A stretch of DNA of 64,000 nt from Chitinophaga caeni (GCF_002557795.1 NZ_CP023777.1:2055001-2119000), one strand, 5' to 3'. Positions 20,201 to 29,633 are shown, counted from the first letter of the stretch. A program made the numbers and translations. Notes: generated by a model not told the origin, from the letters alone.

Positions 20201-21235
20201 CCTGTAATAAGCCGTTTTCATCACTCCAACATGAAAATTTCAATATAAAAATTTCAATTTTTGGCTACGCATATCCAGTGCGTAACGAGTACCTAATTTT
20301 ACATCATACAAGGAACGGAACACACTTGTAAGAAAATGAAACGATGTAAACTAAATAATATAAATATTAATTGAACAAAGCCGAATATTGACCCCATGAT
20401 CTTAAGGATCATGAATTGTTAACCCCGGATAATGTGAAACAACAGGATGGCAGGAATACAGCGGTTGATCTAGCGTAACAAGAAAAGCTTGTTGCCATTA
20501 AAGACACGAATATACAGTTGCATTCCCTTGTTTTGTAAACCCTAAAAGCCATGTATATACTGCATCCTGTTTCTCATTATCAAGAAAAATATCTTTAAAC
20601 AAATGATAAGAAATTAGCACGAAGCATATTTAACCGGGTTACCTAGCTGATCGGAATTGCCATTTAACCGATTCGATCGCTGGAGCCACCGTAAAAGCTA
20701 CCAGCGGTACGGGGTATAGCCCCATTATTTCGCCGGCATGCTAGGTACCCGGTTTCCCTTATTCGCAAAAGGCCGGATACTACTACCGTTTATCCTGAAC
20801 CCTATGCCTGTTGGTTGATAAATGCCTATATCCTTTATACCTGTAAAGCGATAGGAGTAAACCGGCCCATGCGAAAAAAATTGCTGTTACCGGGAATGGC
20901 TGCTGGTCGTTTCCTTCCGGTTTCTTTTCGCGGAAACTGTTTCCCCCCCACGCTGCTACCTTTCATAACTTGCAGCCATCCCGGTGATTAGCTGCTTAGC
21001 CATAATTTTTGACCAATTTTCTCAGCATCTTATCTATGCCGCCGTTCTCTAACGGTGGCCAATTTTATGGATATTAACTTGTAATAACCAGGTTTATTAC
21101 GAAAGAGGTATAAATTTTTATTAATGACATAATATTAGTTCCAAGTACCGCATGCAAAAGAGAAATACGCCCAGTGGTAAGAATGCGCAGCGGAATGTTT
21201 TTTATAAGGCGCTCCAGGCATCAATAGCTTTCAGA
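20201..21235. other. Gene-free stretch of about 1 kb
   Basis: No open frame with a believable start or protein-like composition is present on either strand, and no tRNA or rRNA was recognised. A small palindrome (CCGTTCTCTAACGG) lies near 21050. The stretch from about 20640 to 21060 is visibly richer in G+C than its flanks and may hold an old element remnant, but I cannot assign it. Confidence 0.4.
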
Positions 21236-21272
21236 TAAAAAAAATCGGCCCCAACTTTTGGCTGGAGCCGAT
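21236..21272 (-). terminator. hisS terminator
   Basis: On the minus strand ATCGGCTCCA and TGGGGCCGAT pair (one G-T wobble) around the loop GCCAAAAGT and are followed by a run of seven T. It begins 22 bases after the hisS stop. Confidence 0.88.
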
Positions 21273-21293
21273 CTTATCAGTTTATTGATACTC

Positions 21294-22643
21294 TTAAAAA
21301 TTATATTCCAACAATTCTTGTAGGCTTAATAATTGTTGCTCTCCCGTATTCAAATTCTTCAAACTCAACTTGCCGGATTCCCGTTCAGAATCCCCGATGA
21401 TAGCTACGTATGGAATTTCCCGCTTGTTGGCATACTTCATCTGCTTGTCCAGTTTGCTACTTTCCGGGTATATTTCGGACGAGATGCCGCTTTCCCGCAA
21501 TTGCATCATGTATTGAAATGCGATCCCGGCATTCTCATCGCCCGTATTCAGGAAAATTACCTGGGTTGATTGCTGGGCCGTGGCCGGGAATAGTTGCAAT
21601 TCTTCCAGCACATCGTATATTCTGTCTACACCGAAGGAAATACCGATCCCTGAAACGCCGGGCAAGCCAAACAAACCCGTCAGGTCATCATAACGACCGC
21701 CGCCGCCGATGCTGCCCATCTTCACGGTTTCCGGGGCTTTTACCTCGATAATCATCCCGGTGTAATAGTTTAATCCACGCGCTAATGTCAAATCGATGAT
21801 CGGTTCCGTATTAAACTGGGTATATGGGTTATTGATTACAGCGGATAATTCTTCCACACCTTTCAGTCCGGTTTCAGATGGTTCGAACACTTTTCTTAAC
21901 TGGTCCAATATTTCTTTATTGGTTCCGGTTATTGCAATAAAGTCCAGGATGATTTTGATATCAGCCTCGCTCAGCCCGCGGTTAAGCAATTCGTTCGTTA
22001 CGCCACCTGCGCCGATCTTATCCAATTTATCTATAGAAATGGTGATATCGGTCAACAGGTCAGATTTACCAACCAACTCTGCCAAACCCGCCAATATTTT
22101 GCGGTTGTTGACCTTGATTTGATAACCTTCCATGCCGAGCTTGGTAAAAACGGTATCATAGATTTTCAACAATTCTACTTCGTTCATCAATGAATTACTG
22201 CCAATGATATCGGCATCGCATTGGTAAAATTCGCGGTAACGGCCCTTTGCAGGACGGTCGCCCCGCCAAACAGGCTGAATCTGGTACCTGCGGAAGGGAA
22301 AGGCGATCTCATGCTGGTTCATCACCACGTAACGGGCAAAGGGGATCGTGAGATCATACTTAAGGGCTTTCTCACAGAGCAGGTAACCCAGTTCCCGGCT
22401 ATCTTTCGCTTGTTGAGCCCTCCCTAGGATGTCGCCGTTATCCAATATCTTGAAGATCAATTTATCGCCTTCTTCGCCATATTTTCCGTTCAAAGTCGTC
22501 AAATTCTCCATGGCAGGGGTTTCCAATGGTTGGAAGCCATACAGTTCAAATACGCCGCGGATCGTTTGAAAGATATAATTTCTTTTCCTCACCACCGCCG
22601 GACCAAAATCACGGGTACCTTTTGGAATACTAGGTTTTACCAT
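21294..22643 (-). CDS. hisS: Histidyl-tRNA synthetase
   Basis: 449 residues, normal for the class II enzyme that charges tRNA-His. The N-terminus KPSIPKGTRDFGP is the family signature. Motif 2 appears as VWRGDRPAKGRYREFYQCD with ADIIG after it. The histidine-specific LARGLNYYTGMI and the GGGGRYDDL loop follow, then motif 3 in GIGISFGVDRIYD. The C-terminal anticodon-binding domain covers roughly 355-449 (QVIFLNTGDENAG, EIPYVAIIGDSERESG). Cytoplasmic and essential. It lies 56 bases downstream of the phosphatase gene in the same direction and may share its promoter, since no clear -7 box is seen in that gap. Confidence 0.97.
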   Translation of the reverse strand: MVKPSIPKGTRDFGPAVVRKRNYIFQTIRGVFELYGFQPLETPAMENLTTLNGKYGEEGDKLIFKILDNGDILGRAQQAKDSRELGYLLCEKALKYDLTIPFARYVVMNQHEIAFPFRRYQIQPVWRGDRPAKGRYREFYQCDADIIGSNSLMNEVELLKIYDTVFTKLGMEGYQIKVNNRKILAGLAELVGKSDLLTDITISIDKLDKIGAGGVTNELLNRGLSEADIKIILDFIAITGTNKEILDQLRKVFEPSETGLKGVEELSAVINNPYTQFNTEPIIDLTLARGLNYYTGMIIEVKAPETVKMGSIGGGGRYDDLTGLFGLPGVSGIGISFGVDRIYDVLEELQLFPATAQQSTQVIFLNTGDENAGIAFQYMMQLRESGISSEIYPESSKLDKQMKYANKREIPYVAIIGDSERESGKLSLKNLNTGEQQLLSLQELLEYNF

Positions 22644-22699
22644 TGTATATCGTGTATTATATTTTTTCTATTGTTTATTATTGATATGTAATTATCCTG

Positions 22700-23140
22700 C
22701 TATGCATTCAATCGTTCCAGCCGCTCTGAACAAGCATTGTAAAGCATTTCGTACACCGGTTCAAAAAGCGCATCATCATACCAGGGGTCGGGAACGGGCG
22801 ATTGATCGGGCATCATGAGTGCCACCTTATCTTTATCCTTGGCAGATTTCGCTTTGCCGATCACATCCCGGTAATTATTGACATCCATCACAAAAATAAT
22901 ATCAAACTGTTCAAAATCGGCTGCATTAAATTGTCTGCCCCTTAAATGCGAGATATCTATCCCGTGTTTTTGAGCCACTTTTACCGAGCGCCGGTCGGGC
23001 GGGTCGCCAACGTGGTAGTTCGCCGTGCCGGCAGAATCTATCGTCCAATCGAGGCCAGTATTCTCCGCGAGGTGGCGCATGATCCCTTCCGCCAGGGGGG
23101 ACCTGCAAATATTTCCCAAGCAAACCATTAAAATCTTCAT
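22700..23140 (-). CDS. Low-molecular-weight protein-tyrosine phosphatase
   Basis: 146 residues. The P-loop CLGNICRS (C7, R13) is the CX5R phosphatase signature at the very N-terminus, and the general-acid loop is present as PVPDPWYDD near residue 118. Middle segments VAQKHGIDISHLRGRQF and FDIIFVMDVNNYRDV are typical. The enzyme is cytoplasmic and removes phosphate from tyrosines; in bacteria relatives often act on tyrosine kinases of polysaccharide export, but no such kinase is nearby and its substrate here is unknown. It is the first gene of a probable two-gene unit with hisS. Confidence 0.93.
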   Translation of the reverse strand: MKILMVCLGNICRSPLAEGIMRHLAENTGLDWTIDSAGTANYHVGDPPDRRSVKVAQKHGIDISHLRGRQFNAADFEQFDIIFVMDVNNYRDVIGKAKSAKDKDKVALMMPDQSPVPDPWYDDALFEPVYEMLYNACSERLERLNA

Positions 23141-23177
23141 AATACACTCATTTTTAACCGGCAGGCATTCCGGCTCG

Positions 23178-23185
23178 CAAACCTA
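23178..23185 (-). promoter_or_regulatory. Bacteroidota -7 box for the phosphatase gene
   Basis: On the minus strand this reads TAGGTTTG, an exact TAnnTTTG. It would start transcription near 23171, leaving a leader of about 30 bases. No clear -33 TTTG is seen at 19-base spacing. Confidence 0.45.
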
Positions 23186-23527
23186 GCCATTTTTTAGATT
23201 ATTCACTAACCGGCTGCCGGGGAAATACACTGAAGGCAGCCAATAGCAAGTATTTAACAAAAAACGGGAAAAAATAATATGGAAATTTTTTCCGCCCGCA
23301 TCTTATTATTGACGCCCGGATAGGGAAATAAAATGGTAAACATAAATACCTGGAAAATAAAGAATTAGCTGGATGGTAAAGGGTTTTAGAGGATGACAGG
23401 GCTAAGATTCCGGTTGGCCGTGATGCCGCGAAACCTGCGATAACATGAAAGTTTAATCGAATATTGACAGATTTGTGTTGCTGACTTCAAAACTTTTTTT
23501 TGTATAATTGTAATTTCTCAGCGAATT

Positions 23528-23773
23528 ATGGCATCGACAAATTCAACAAGCAAACGTACCAATGTACGGTATCGACCGATGGGAGAATTGATCAGAGGTA
23601 TAATTTTTATTTTATTTGCAGTCTACGTGATGTATGGACAACAATTGTTTAACGCTTCATTCGATATCTCGGAAACGGCGAAAATTATATTGACAATTGT
23701 TTTGGGAGGCTATGGATTATTCCGCGTTTACAGGGGATTAAAAGGTATTTTTTCTCACGAAGAAAGTAATTAA
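23528..23773 (+). CDS. Small two-span membrane protein, unknown function
   Basis: 81 residues. A basic N-terminus (residues 1-20) is followed by two hydrophobic helices at about 22-38 (LIRGIIFILFAVYVMYG) and 50-67 (AKIILTIVLGGYGLFRVY), with a short polar turn between them and a charged tail. I do not recognise a named family. It is translationally close to the PstS-like gene (stop 4 bases before the next ATG), so the two are surely co-expressed, which suggests a membrane role tied to that lipoprotein or to the TPR proteins after it. Upstream, TATAATTG at 23503-23510 is one base off a -7 box. Confidence 0.75.
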   Translation: MASTNSTSKRTNVRYRPMGELIRGIIFILFAVYVMYGQQLFNASFDISETAKIILTIVLGGYGLFRVYRGLKGIFSHEESN

Positions 23774-23777
23774 TGGT

Positions 23778-24695
23778 ATGAAAATGTTTAAGACGTCCCT
23801 TTTTAACAGGATCCTGGTAGGCCTCGCTATTGCAACTACAGTTACAGCTTGCGGGCCATCATCCAACAAGCAATTAGATACGACCACCAGTGGAACGATC
23901 CACATTTCGGTAGATGAAACGTATCAGCCATTAATCGAAGCCGAGATCAAAGTTTTTGAATCTATTTATCCGAAAGCCAAGATCATCGCCGAGTACAAAC
24001 CGGAAGTAGATTGCTTTAAAGATCTTTTCGAAGACAGTACCCGCATGGTAATCGTTACCAGGGATCTCAACGAAGAAGAAAAAAAATATTTTAAAGATGA
24101 GTTGAAAATTACGCCTCGCAGCCTTACTTTGGCTACTGATGCTTTGGCGCTCATCATCAACCATGATAACCCGGATTCTTCCCTTACCATGGACCAAGTT
24201 AGGGCTATCATGAACGGTACTTACGACAAGGATTATCAACTGGTATTTGATAATCCGAATTCCAGTACCGTGAGGTATATCAAAGATTCCATTAACATGG
24301 GAAAACCGCTTCCATCCAGCACGATGGCAGCTAAAACGAATCCGGAAGTAGTGGATTACGTAACCAAAAATAAAAACGCGATCGGTGTCATCGGTGTCAA
24401 CTGGATTTCCGATACCCGCGATGTAAACGTGGTGGAGTTTGCTAATCAAGTTACCGTATGCAGTTTGCGTGCAGATGATAACGTAGACTTCGTAAAGCCA
24501 TATCAAGTTTATATAGCAACGAAATCGTATCCGCTAACAAGGGCTATGAATTACGTGCTCAAAGAACCACATCAAGGCTTAGGGCATGGATTTACCAACT
24601 TTTTAGCCAGCGAGGAAGGCCAGAAATTAATCGGCCGGTTCAAGCTATTCCCGGCTCGCCTGAACATCGTTTTCAGGGATGCCAACTTGAAATAA
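23778..24695 (+). CDS. PstS-like periplasmic substrate-binding lipoprotein
   Basis: 305 residues. Signal and lipobox end in TVTAC with the cysteine at 25. The rest matches the PBP-like (PstS/phosphate-binding type) domain: GTIHISVDETYQPLIEAEI at the start, IVTRDLNEEEKKYF, DALALIINHDNPDSSLTMDQ and AIGVIGVNWISD. PstS proteins bind phosphate for an ABC transporter, but no pstCAB genes are present here. In Bacteroidota, stand-alone members of this family often sit beside TonB/ExbBD and TPR genes, so a phosphate-uptake role is doubtful. It follows the small membrane protein by 4 bases and precedes the first TPR gene by 49 bases, forming one probable operon. Confidence 0.85.
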   Translation: MKMFKTSLFNRILVGLAIATTVTACGPSSNKQLDTTTSGTIHISVDETYQPLIEAEIKVFESIYPKAKIIAEYKPEVDCFKDLFEDSTRMVIVTRDLNEEEKKYFKDELKITPRSLTLATDALALIINHDNPDSSLTMDQVRAIMNGTYDKDYQLVFDNPNSSTVRYIKDSINMGKPLPSSTMAAKTNPEVVDYVTKNKNAIGVIGVNWISDTRDVNVVEFANQVTVCSLRADDNVDFVKPYQVYIATKSYPLTRAMNYVLKEPHQGLGHGFTNFLASEEGQKLIGRFKLFPARLNIVFRDANLK

Positions 24696-24744
24696 CTATG
24701 CTAACGTAATAAAACACATACACAATTAAAAAACCTGGTTGCTC

Positions 24745-26478
24745 ATGAACAGAAGGAACAGTATTCTGGTTGCAATGCTTTGCATCGCTAACGGTGCCAT
24801 GGCACAGTCTGTGGAAGATGGTTTGAAGGATTTGTACTATGGCAAATACCACGCCGCTAAACAAGACTTTGAGAAAGTAATTGCAGCTAAACCAACAGAA
24901 GAAAAAGCCTATTACTATTTAGGTATTTCCGAACTTGGCCTGGAAAATACTTCCGCAGCAGCTGCAGCATTCACGAAAGGTCTGGCAGCAGTTCCTAACT
25001 CTCCATTATTAACCGTCGGTATGGGTCGTATTGATTTGATCAACGGCAAAGTGGACGCTGCCAAACTAAAATTTGAATCTGCTAGCACTGCTACAGAAGG
25101 ACGTGACGGTGACGTAGCACGCGCTATCGCTGATGCCAACACCGAAGTAAAAGGCGGTGATAGGGGTTATGCTTTAAGCGTAATGCAACAATTACTGAAT
25201 AACGAAGGCCGTAAAAGAAAGCATCAATACACGGCTACCGCGGCAGATTATATCGAGTTAGGGGATGCATACCGCTACCTCGGTGGTGAAAATGGTGGTA
25301 AAGCCATCACTGCTTACGAAAGCGCTACGGAATTGGAGCCTAAGAATGCGGAAGCAATCTTGAAACAAGGCTTGGTAAACTACAATGCCAACTTGTTGGA
25401 AAACGCCGTATCCGATATGGCAAGGGCCGGTGAAGTGGATCCGAACTATGCCCCGGCTTTCTTCGAATTGTACCAATTCTATTACACGCCGAAACCACGT
25501 CAATTCTCCCTTGAGAACGCTAAAACTTACTTGCAGAAGTACCTGGATGTAGCTGATCAAACCGATAAGGTGAAAAACAACTACTACCTGGCTTCCATCA
25601 TGTTCTACGATAAGGATTATGATGGCGCGATCGCTAAAGCGGAAACTTTGTTGCCGGAAGCAAATGATACTTACAAAAGCAAAATTCAACGCTTGGTAGG
25701 GGATGCTTACCTGCAAAAAGGCGATTCCCTGAACGCTAAAAAATATATGGATGCACGTGTTGCTGCCGTAGGCGAAGAGAATTTGGAGACAAACGACTAC
25801 AAATTGTTGGCTGCCATCTACGGTAAACTGGAATCTGCCGATTCTGCAACTAACGCCGACTATACCAACAAGGCTTCCCAGTACTTGGAGAAATACGCTT
25901 TAAGCGATTCTGCTGATTTAGATCGCTACCGCGAAGTAGCTACCTTGTTTAAAGATCAACGTAACTACGCGAAAGCTGCCGAGTGGTATGGTAAATTGTT
26001 GGAATTTAAAGATAACAACAGGGCTATCGAAGATCATTTCTTCAAAGGTATCTACGAAATTTACGGAGGTAAATATGAAGACGCCCAAGTCACTTGGAAA
26101 GCCTTTACAGAGAAATATCCTACGCAGGATAAAGGTTTCTACTGGTTAGGTATGGCGCACTTCGCTACCGATCCGGAAGCTAAAACCGATGGCGCTAAAC
26201 CGGCTTTCGAAAAATATGTTGAAATGGCTGAACCCGAGTTCGATAAGAACAAGCGCCTGCTGTTGAAAGCATACACTTACCTGATGTTGTACAATTATCA
26301 AACCGATGATAAAGACAACATGCAAGTTTACATGGATAAGATCTTGAAGATCGATCCAAACGACGGTACCGTGGCACAGGTGAAAGAAATCGTGGCGAAT
26401 GCTGATGCAGCTGCTGCTGCCGGGGCAAAATCCGCGGATTCTTCTAAAGGAGCCTCGGCACAAACACAAGGTAAATAA
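24745..26478 (+). CDS. Secreted TPR-repeat protein, copy 1
   Basis: 577 residues from the ATG; an in-frame TTG lies 6 bases upstream. A signal peptide covers about residues 1-21 (ends GAMAQ). The body is a chain of TPR-like helical repeats: LYYGKYHAAKQDFEKVIAAK, IELGDAYRYLGGENGGKAIT, AEAILKQGLVNYNANLL, YYLASIMFYDKDYDGAIAKA, LVGDAYLQKGDSLNAKKYMD and later ones. The tail is Ala/Ser-rich. TPR arrays are protein-binding scaffolds, so a periplasmic assembly or envelope role is inferred. It belongs to the operon with the PstS-like gene and ends at its own strong terminator. A close paralogue follows. Confidence 0.88.
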   Translation: MNRRNSILVAMLCIANGAMAQSVEDGLKDLYYGKYHAAKQDFEKVIAAKPTEEKAYYYLGISELGLENTSAAAAAFTKGLAAVPNSPLLTVGMGRIDLINGKVDAAKLKFESASTATEGRDGDVARAIADANTEVKGGDRGYALSVMQQLLNNEGRKRKHQYTATAADYIELGDAYRYLGGENGGKAITAYESATELEPKNAEAILKQGLVNYNANLLENAVSDMARAGEVDPNYAPAFFELYQFYYTPKPRQFSLENAKTYLQKYLDVADQTDKVKNNYYLASIMFYDKDYDGAIAKAETLLPEANDTYKSKIQRLVGDAYLQKGDSLNAKKYMDARVAAVGEENLETNDYKLLAAIYGKLESADSATNADYTNKASQYLEKYALSDSADLDRYREVATLFKDQRNYAKAAEWYGKLLEFKDNNRAIEDHFFKGIYEIYGGKYEDAQVTWKAFTEKYPTQDKGFYWLGMAHFATDPEAKTDGAKPAFEKYVEMAEPEFDKNKRLLLKAYTYLMLYNYQTDDKDNMQVYMDKILKIDPNDGTVAQVKEIVANADAAAAAGAKSADSSKGASAQTQGK

Positions 26479-26502
26479 TTATATATATTACCATATTTTG
26501 AA

Positions 26503-26533
26503 AGTGCATCCCGCCCGGGATGCACTTTTTTTT
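26503..26533 (+). terminator. Terminator after TPR copy 1
   Basis: AGTGCATCCCG and CGGGATGCACT form a perfect 11-bp stem with a 2-base centre, followed by eight T (26526-26533). It separates the two TPR paralogues into different transcripts or reduces readthrough to the second. Confidence 0.92.
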
Positions 26534-26813
26534 GCCCCAATTTTAACGTTTTCAGTCTAGGAATAAACCCTTTTATACCTTAAATTGTAATATACCCATT
26601 GGTAAGATTTCCCCATAAATACATCCCTAAACCGGAAGATTTTTGAATTCTTTACCATTTTTTGGCATTATTTTTTAATGTTATTTAAAACTTGCAGGCT
26701 GCATTTCAACATCAAGAAATATGTTTTAATTTAAATGTATGCCGGGCATGATACTCCAAACAAACACACTTATCATATTATAAAATTTTAATACACCCAA
26801 AAACAGGAAGCTC
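26534..26813. other. Intergenic region before TPR copy 2
   Basis: AT-rich and without a coding frame. It should hold the promoter of the second TPR gene, since a strong terminator lies just upstream, but I see no exact -33/-7 pair in it. The last bases before the start, GGAAGCTCATGATG, resemble the GGTTGCTCATGA before copy 1, a trace of the duplication. Confidence 0.4.
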
Positions 26814-28535
26814 ATGATGTATAGAAAAACCTTGTCAATAGTAGCTGGGCTGATTTTCGCGATGACCGGCGTAATGGCGCAATCGATGGATGATGGGTTC
26901 AAACAAATGTATTATGGCAATTACCAATCTGCCAAACAGGTATTTGAACAGGTTATTTCCTCGAAACCAACCGATGGAAGAGCTTATTATTATGCCGCCA
27001 TGTCTCAATTAGGATTGGAAGATGAGGCCGGGGCAAAAGCAACCTTGCAAAAAGGAAGCGCGGCCGTTCCTAACGATCCTTTAATCATGGTCGGCCTGGG
27101 GCGTATCGACCTGGTAGAAGGGAATAGCGCTGCTGCCCGGCAGAAATTTGAAGCTGCACTTACCGCGACTAACAATAAAAATGGGGAAGTGTCCCGCGCC
27201 GTTGCCGATGCCAACACCGAAACCAAGGGAGGCGATCGTAAATATGCATTGGCCGTGATGGAGAAACTCTTCGATAATTCTTACGTGAAGAAAAGAGATC
27301 AGTACGAACCTACGGTCCAGGATCAAGTGGAGCTGGGGGATGCGTACCGCTACCTAGGTGGTGAATATGGCGGCAGGGCGATTAACGCGTACGAAAAGGC
27401 CCTGGAAATGGATCCTAAGTATGCCGAGGCCATCATGAAGCAGGGCCTGGTAAATTACAACGCTAACCTGTTGCAGCAAGCGGTGAATGATTTTGCCCAT
27501 TCCACGGAGGTGGATCCGAAATATTCCCCTGCTTACTACGAATTATATCAATTTTACTTTACACAGAAAAAAAGCCAGTTCGACCTCGGTAAAGCCAAGC
27601 AATATTTGCAGAAATACTTGGAAACTGCCGACCCTTCCGACAGGATTAAGAACGAGTATTACCTGGCTTCTATCATGTTTTTCGACAAAGATTATGATGG
27701 CGCCATTACCAAGGCTCAAAGCCTGATGAGCATCGCCAACGATTCGTATAAAGCCAAGTTAAACCGCCTCATCGCGGATGCTTACTTACAGAAAGGTGAT
27801 GCTGCGAAGGCACAGGAGGTATTGGACAAGTACGTGGCTTCGGTAGGTGAGGATAAATTGGAACCGCTGGATTACAAGATACTCAGCGAAGTATATGGTC
27901 ATGTAAAAACAACGGATTCTACCACCCAAGCTGCCAATGAACAAAAGGCCTTGATGTACCTCGAAAAATTCGCGGAAAGCGATACTACCCTGGATGCCGA
28001 CCGTATCGAGGAAGTGGCTAAAGCTTATACGAATGCCCGCGTGTTTACGAAAGCCGGGGAATGGTACCAAAAACTGGTAAACTATAAAACGAAGAAGAAT
28101 ACGCCGCCATCGGCTTTAGATTATTATAACGTGGGTTTGAGTTATTACCGCGCTGCCGCCGGTGAAACGATCGATACCAACTTGTTAAATAGGGCGGATA
28201 CCGCTTTTGCCATGTTGGCCGAGAAATACCCGGATATTACTACCGGTCATTACTGGCGCGGTATGGCAAATGCAGGTAAGGATACAGAAGCAAAAAGCGG
28301 GGTTGCGAAACCTTATTTCGAGAAATATATCAGTATGGCCGAAGGGGATACGGAGAAGAATAAAGCCGGTTTGATCAAGGCGTATACATATATAATGGTA
28401 TATTATTATAATATCAAGGATGAAGCGCAAATGAAGGTTTACATGGATAAACTGGCGCCGATTGACCCGCAAAATGAAGCGATGCTCCAGATTAAAGGTA
28501 TCATGAGCGAGCAGAAATCACAGTCGAATAAATAA
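26814..28535 (+). CDS. Secreted TPR-repeat protein, copy 2
   Basis: 573 residues, paralogue of the preceding protein. Signal peptide to about residue 23 (ends GVMAQ). The same repeat landmarks recur in order: MYYGNYQSAKQVFEQVISSK, ELGDAYRYLGGEYGGRAI, AEAIMKQGLVNYNANLLQ, YYLASIMFFDKDYDGAITKA and LIADAYLQKGDAAKAQE. A divergence in the C-terminal third (NTPPSALDYYNVGLSYYRAA) adds or changes repeats relative to copy 1, and the Ala/Ser-rich tail is replaced by a short polar end. Probably a periplasmic scaffold like its neighbour. It is followed by its own terminator. Confidence 0.88.
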   Translation: MMYRKTLSIVAGLIFAMTGVMAQSMDDGFKQMYYGNYQSAKQVFEQVISSKPTDGRAYYYAAMSQLGLEDEAGAKATLQKGSAAVPNDPLIMVGLGRIDLVEGNSAAARQKFEAALTATNNKNGEVSRAVADANTETKGGDRKYALAVMEKLFDNSYVKKRDQYEPTVQDQVELGDAYRYLGGEYGGRAINAYEKALEMDPKYAEAIMKQGLVNYNANLLQQAVNDFAHSTEVDPKYSPAYYELYQFYFTQKKSQFDLGKAKQYLQKYLETADPSDRIKNEYYLASIMFFDKDYDGAITKAQSLMSIANDSYKAKLNRLIADAYLQKGDAAKAQEVLDKYVASVGEDKLEPLDYKILSEVYGHVKTTDSTTQAANEQKALMYLEKFAESDTTLDADRIEEVAKAYTNARVFTKAGEWYQKLVNYKTKKNTPPSALDYYNVGLSYYRAAAGETIDTNLLNRADTAFAMLAEKYPDITTGHYWRGMANAGKDTEAKSGVAKPYFEKYISMAEGDTEKNKAGLIKAYTYIMVYYYNIKDEAQMKVYMDKLAPIDPQNEAMLQIKGIMSEQKSQSNK

Positions 28536-28556
28536 ACCTCTTATTTAACTAAACCG

Positions 28557-28602
28557 GCGCCCGGTAAATATCTTTTTAAGATGATTGCCGGGCGCTTTTT
28601 TT
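28557..28602 (+). terminator. Terminator after TPR copy 2
   Basis: GCGCCCGG and CCGGGCGC form an 8-bp stem around a 23-base loop that itself contains a smaller helix (ATCTT/AAGAT), followed by a run of seven T. Confidence 0.85.
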
Positions 28603-28975
28603 GTATTTAGCCTACTGACTTTTTGTCGTACATACATCTATCTACCCTACTAATAGAGTAGGCTTTATGAAGATCTTTATTTTCAAAATTCCTGCTAATT
28701 TCTCTCCATTTTAACCAAAACTTTCAAAAATTATTGAAAGGATTGGAAATTATTTTCAACTTCTTAAAAAAATTTTGATACTCCTGGAGTGTACAAGTTT
28801 TCAACCAAATGAAGGATTTATTTGTTTCAACTTATATGGGTAATCTTTGTTGAAGCTCGCCCATGCCCGATTGTAGCCTACTGTATCTGAAACATGAAAA
28901 AGAAAGGGTATATACAAATCCGTCTGCCGGGTCTTATATATAGTAAATTTTCATAAGATTTTAATGCGTCATCGA
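28603..28975. other. Intergenic region upstream of complex I promoter
   Basis: About 370 AT-rich bases without a believable gene. Nothing but the promoter at its right end (28976-29006) was recognised. Confidence 0.5.
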
Positions 28976-29006
28976 TTTGTATTTTCCCTCACATGAAGTA
29001 TTTTTG
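28976..29006 (+). promoter_or_regulatory. Promoter of the complex I operon
   Basis: TTTG at 28976-28979, exactly 19 bases, then TATTTTTG at 28999-29006. This is a perfect fit to the Bacteroidota housekeeping promoter TTTG-N19-TAnnTTTG. Transcription would start near 29013. The ATG at 28993 then lies inside the promoter and cannot start nuoA. Confidence 0.75.
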
Positions 29007-29037
29007 CGCATTCGGAGAACTTATTACTGGGAAGCTT

Positions 29038-29433
29038 ATGTTAATAGCCACTGAACTTTTGTCTGCTAACAACGCCCCGATCAGTTACTTGCCTATCTTG
29101 TTGCAACTGGTCGCGGCCGTCGGATTTGTTGGACTAACGATGTTAGGGACGCACTTTTTAGGTCCTAAACGTAAAACGAGCGACAAGCTCGTCAACTTCG
29201 AGAGCGGTATCGAGCAGCATGGAAATGCCCGCCGCCCTGTAGCCATTAAATACTTTCTCGTGGCTATCCTTTTCGTATTATTTGACGTGGAAGTGATCTT
29301 TTTCTACCCTTACGCCGTGAATTTCAGGGAACTGGGTTGGGAAGGTTTCCTAGCCGTGGTGATGTTCGTTGCTTTCTTCGTGTTAGGCTTCATCTATATC
29401 GTGAAGAAAGGCGCCCTGCAATGGGAAGATTAA
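29038..29433 (+). CDS. nuoA: NADH-quinone oxidoreductase subunit A
   Basis: 131 residues from the ATG at 29038. A longer frame from 28993 would overlap the promoter and add an unconserved stretch, so the short start is preferred. Three membrane helices are visible at about 18-38, 75-95 and 104-124. The conserved family signature spans FESGIEQHGNARR to FLVAILFVLFDVEVIFFYP. NuoA is a small subunit at the junction between the membrane arm and the quinone site of complex I, which oxidises NADH, reduces menaquinone and pumps protons. First gene of the operon. Confidence 0.93.
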   Translation: MLIATELLSANNAPISYLPILLQLVAAVGFVGLTMLGTHFLGPKRKTSDKLVNFESGIEQHGNARRPVAIKYFLVAILFVLFDVEVIFFYPYAVNFRELGWEGFLAVVMFVAFFVLGFIYIVKKGALQWED

Positions 29434-29633
29434 CCGATTCGTATAACACGATATTATATATGATACTGGTAAGGGGCTGATTTTGTAGGTAGAACGTTAA
29501 TTTTTCCCTTTTAATCCCGCTCTTATTAGTATAGTACCAGGAAAGTAAGGAACTTTGTAGTAGCGCGTACCGGTTAAATGGTATGCCGTGGTGTTTGAGA
29601 AAATTCTTTTTAACCGAATTAATTTTAGGAAAG

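Noticed and set aside
20201-21235. Insertion sequence in the 1-kb gene-free stretch
   Set aside because: No transposase frame, no matching terminal repeats or target duplication that I can see.
23931-24506. 191-codon minus-strand frame opposite the PstS-like gene
   Set aside because: Antisense shadow; the plus-strand lipoprotein is well supported and the minus product has no recognisable features.
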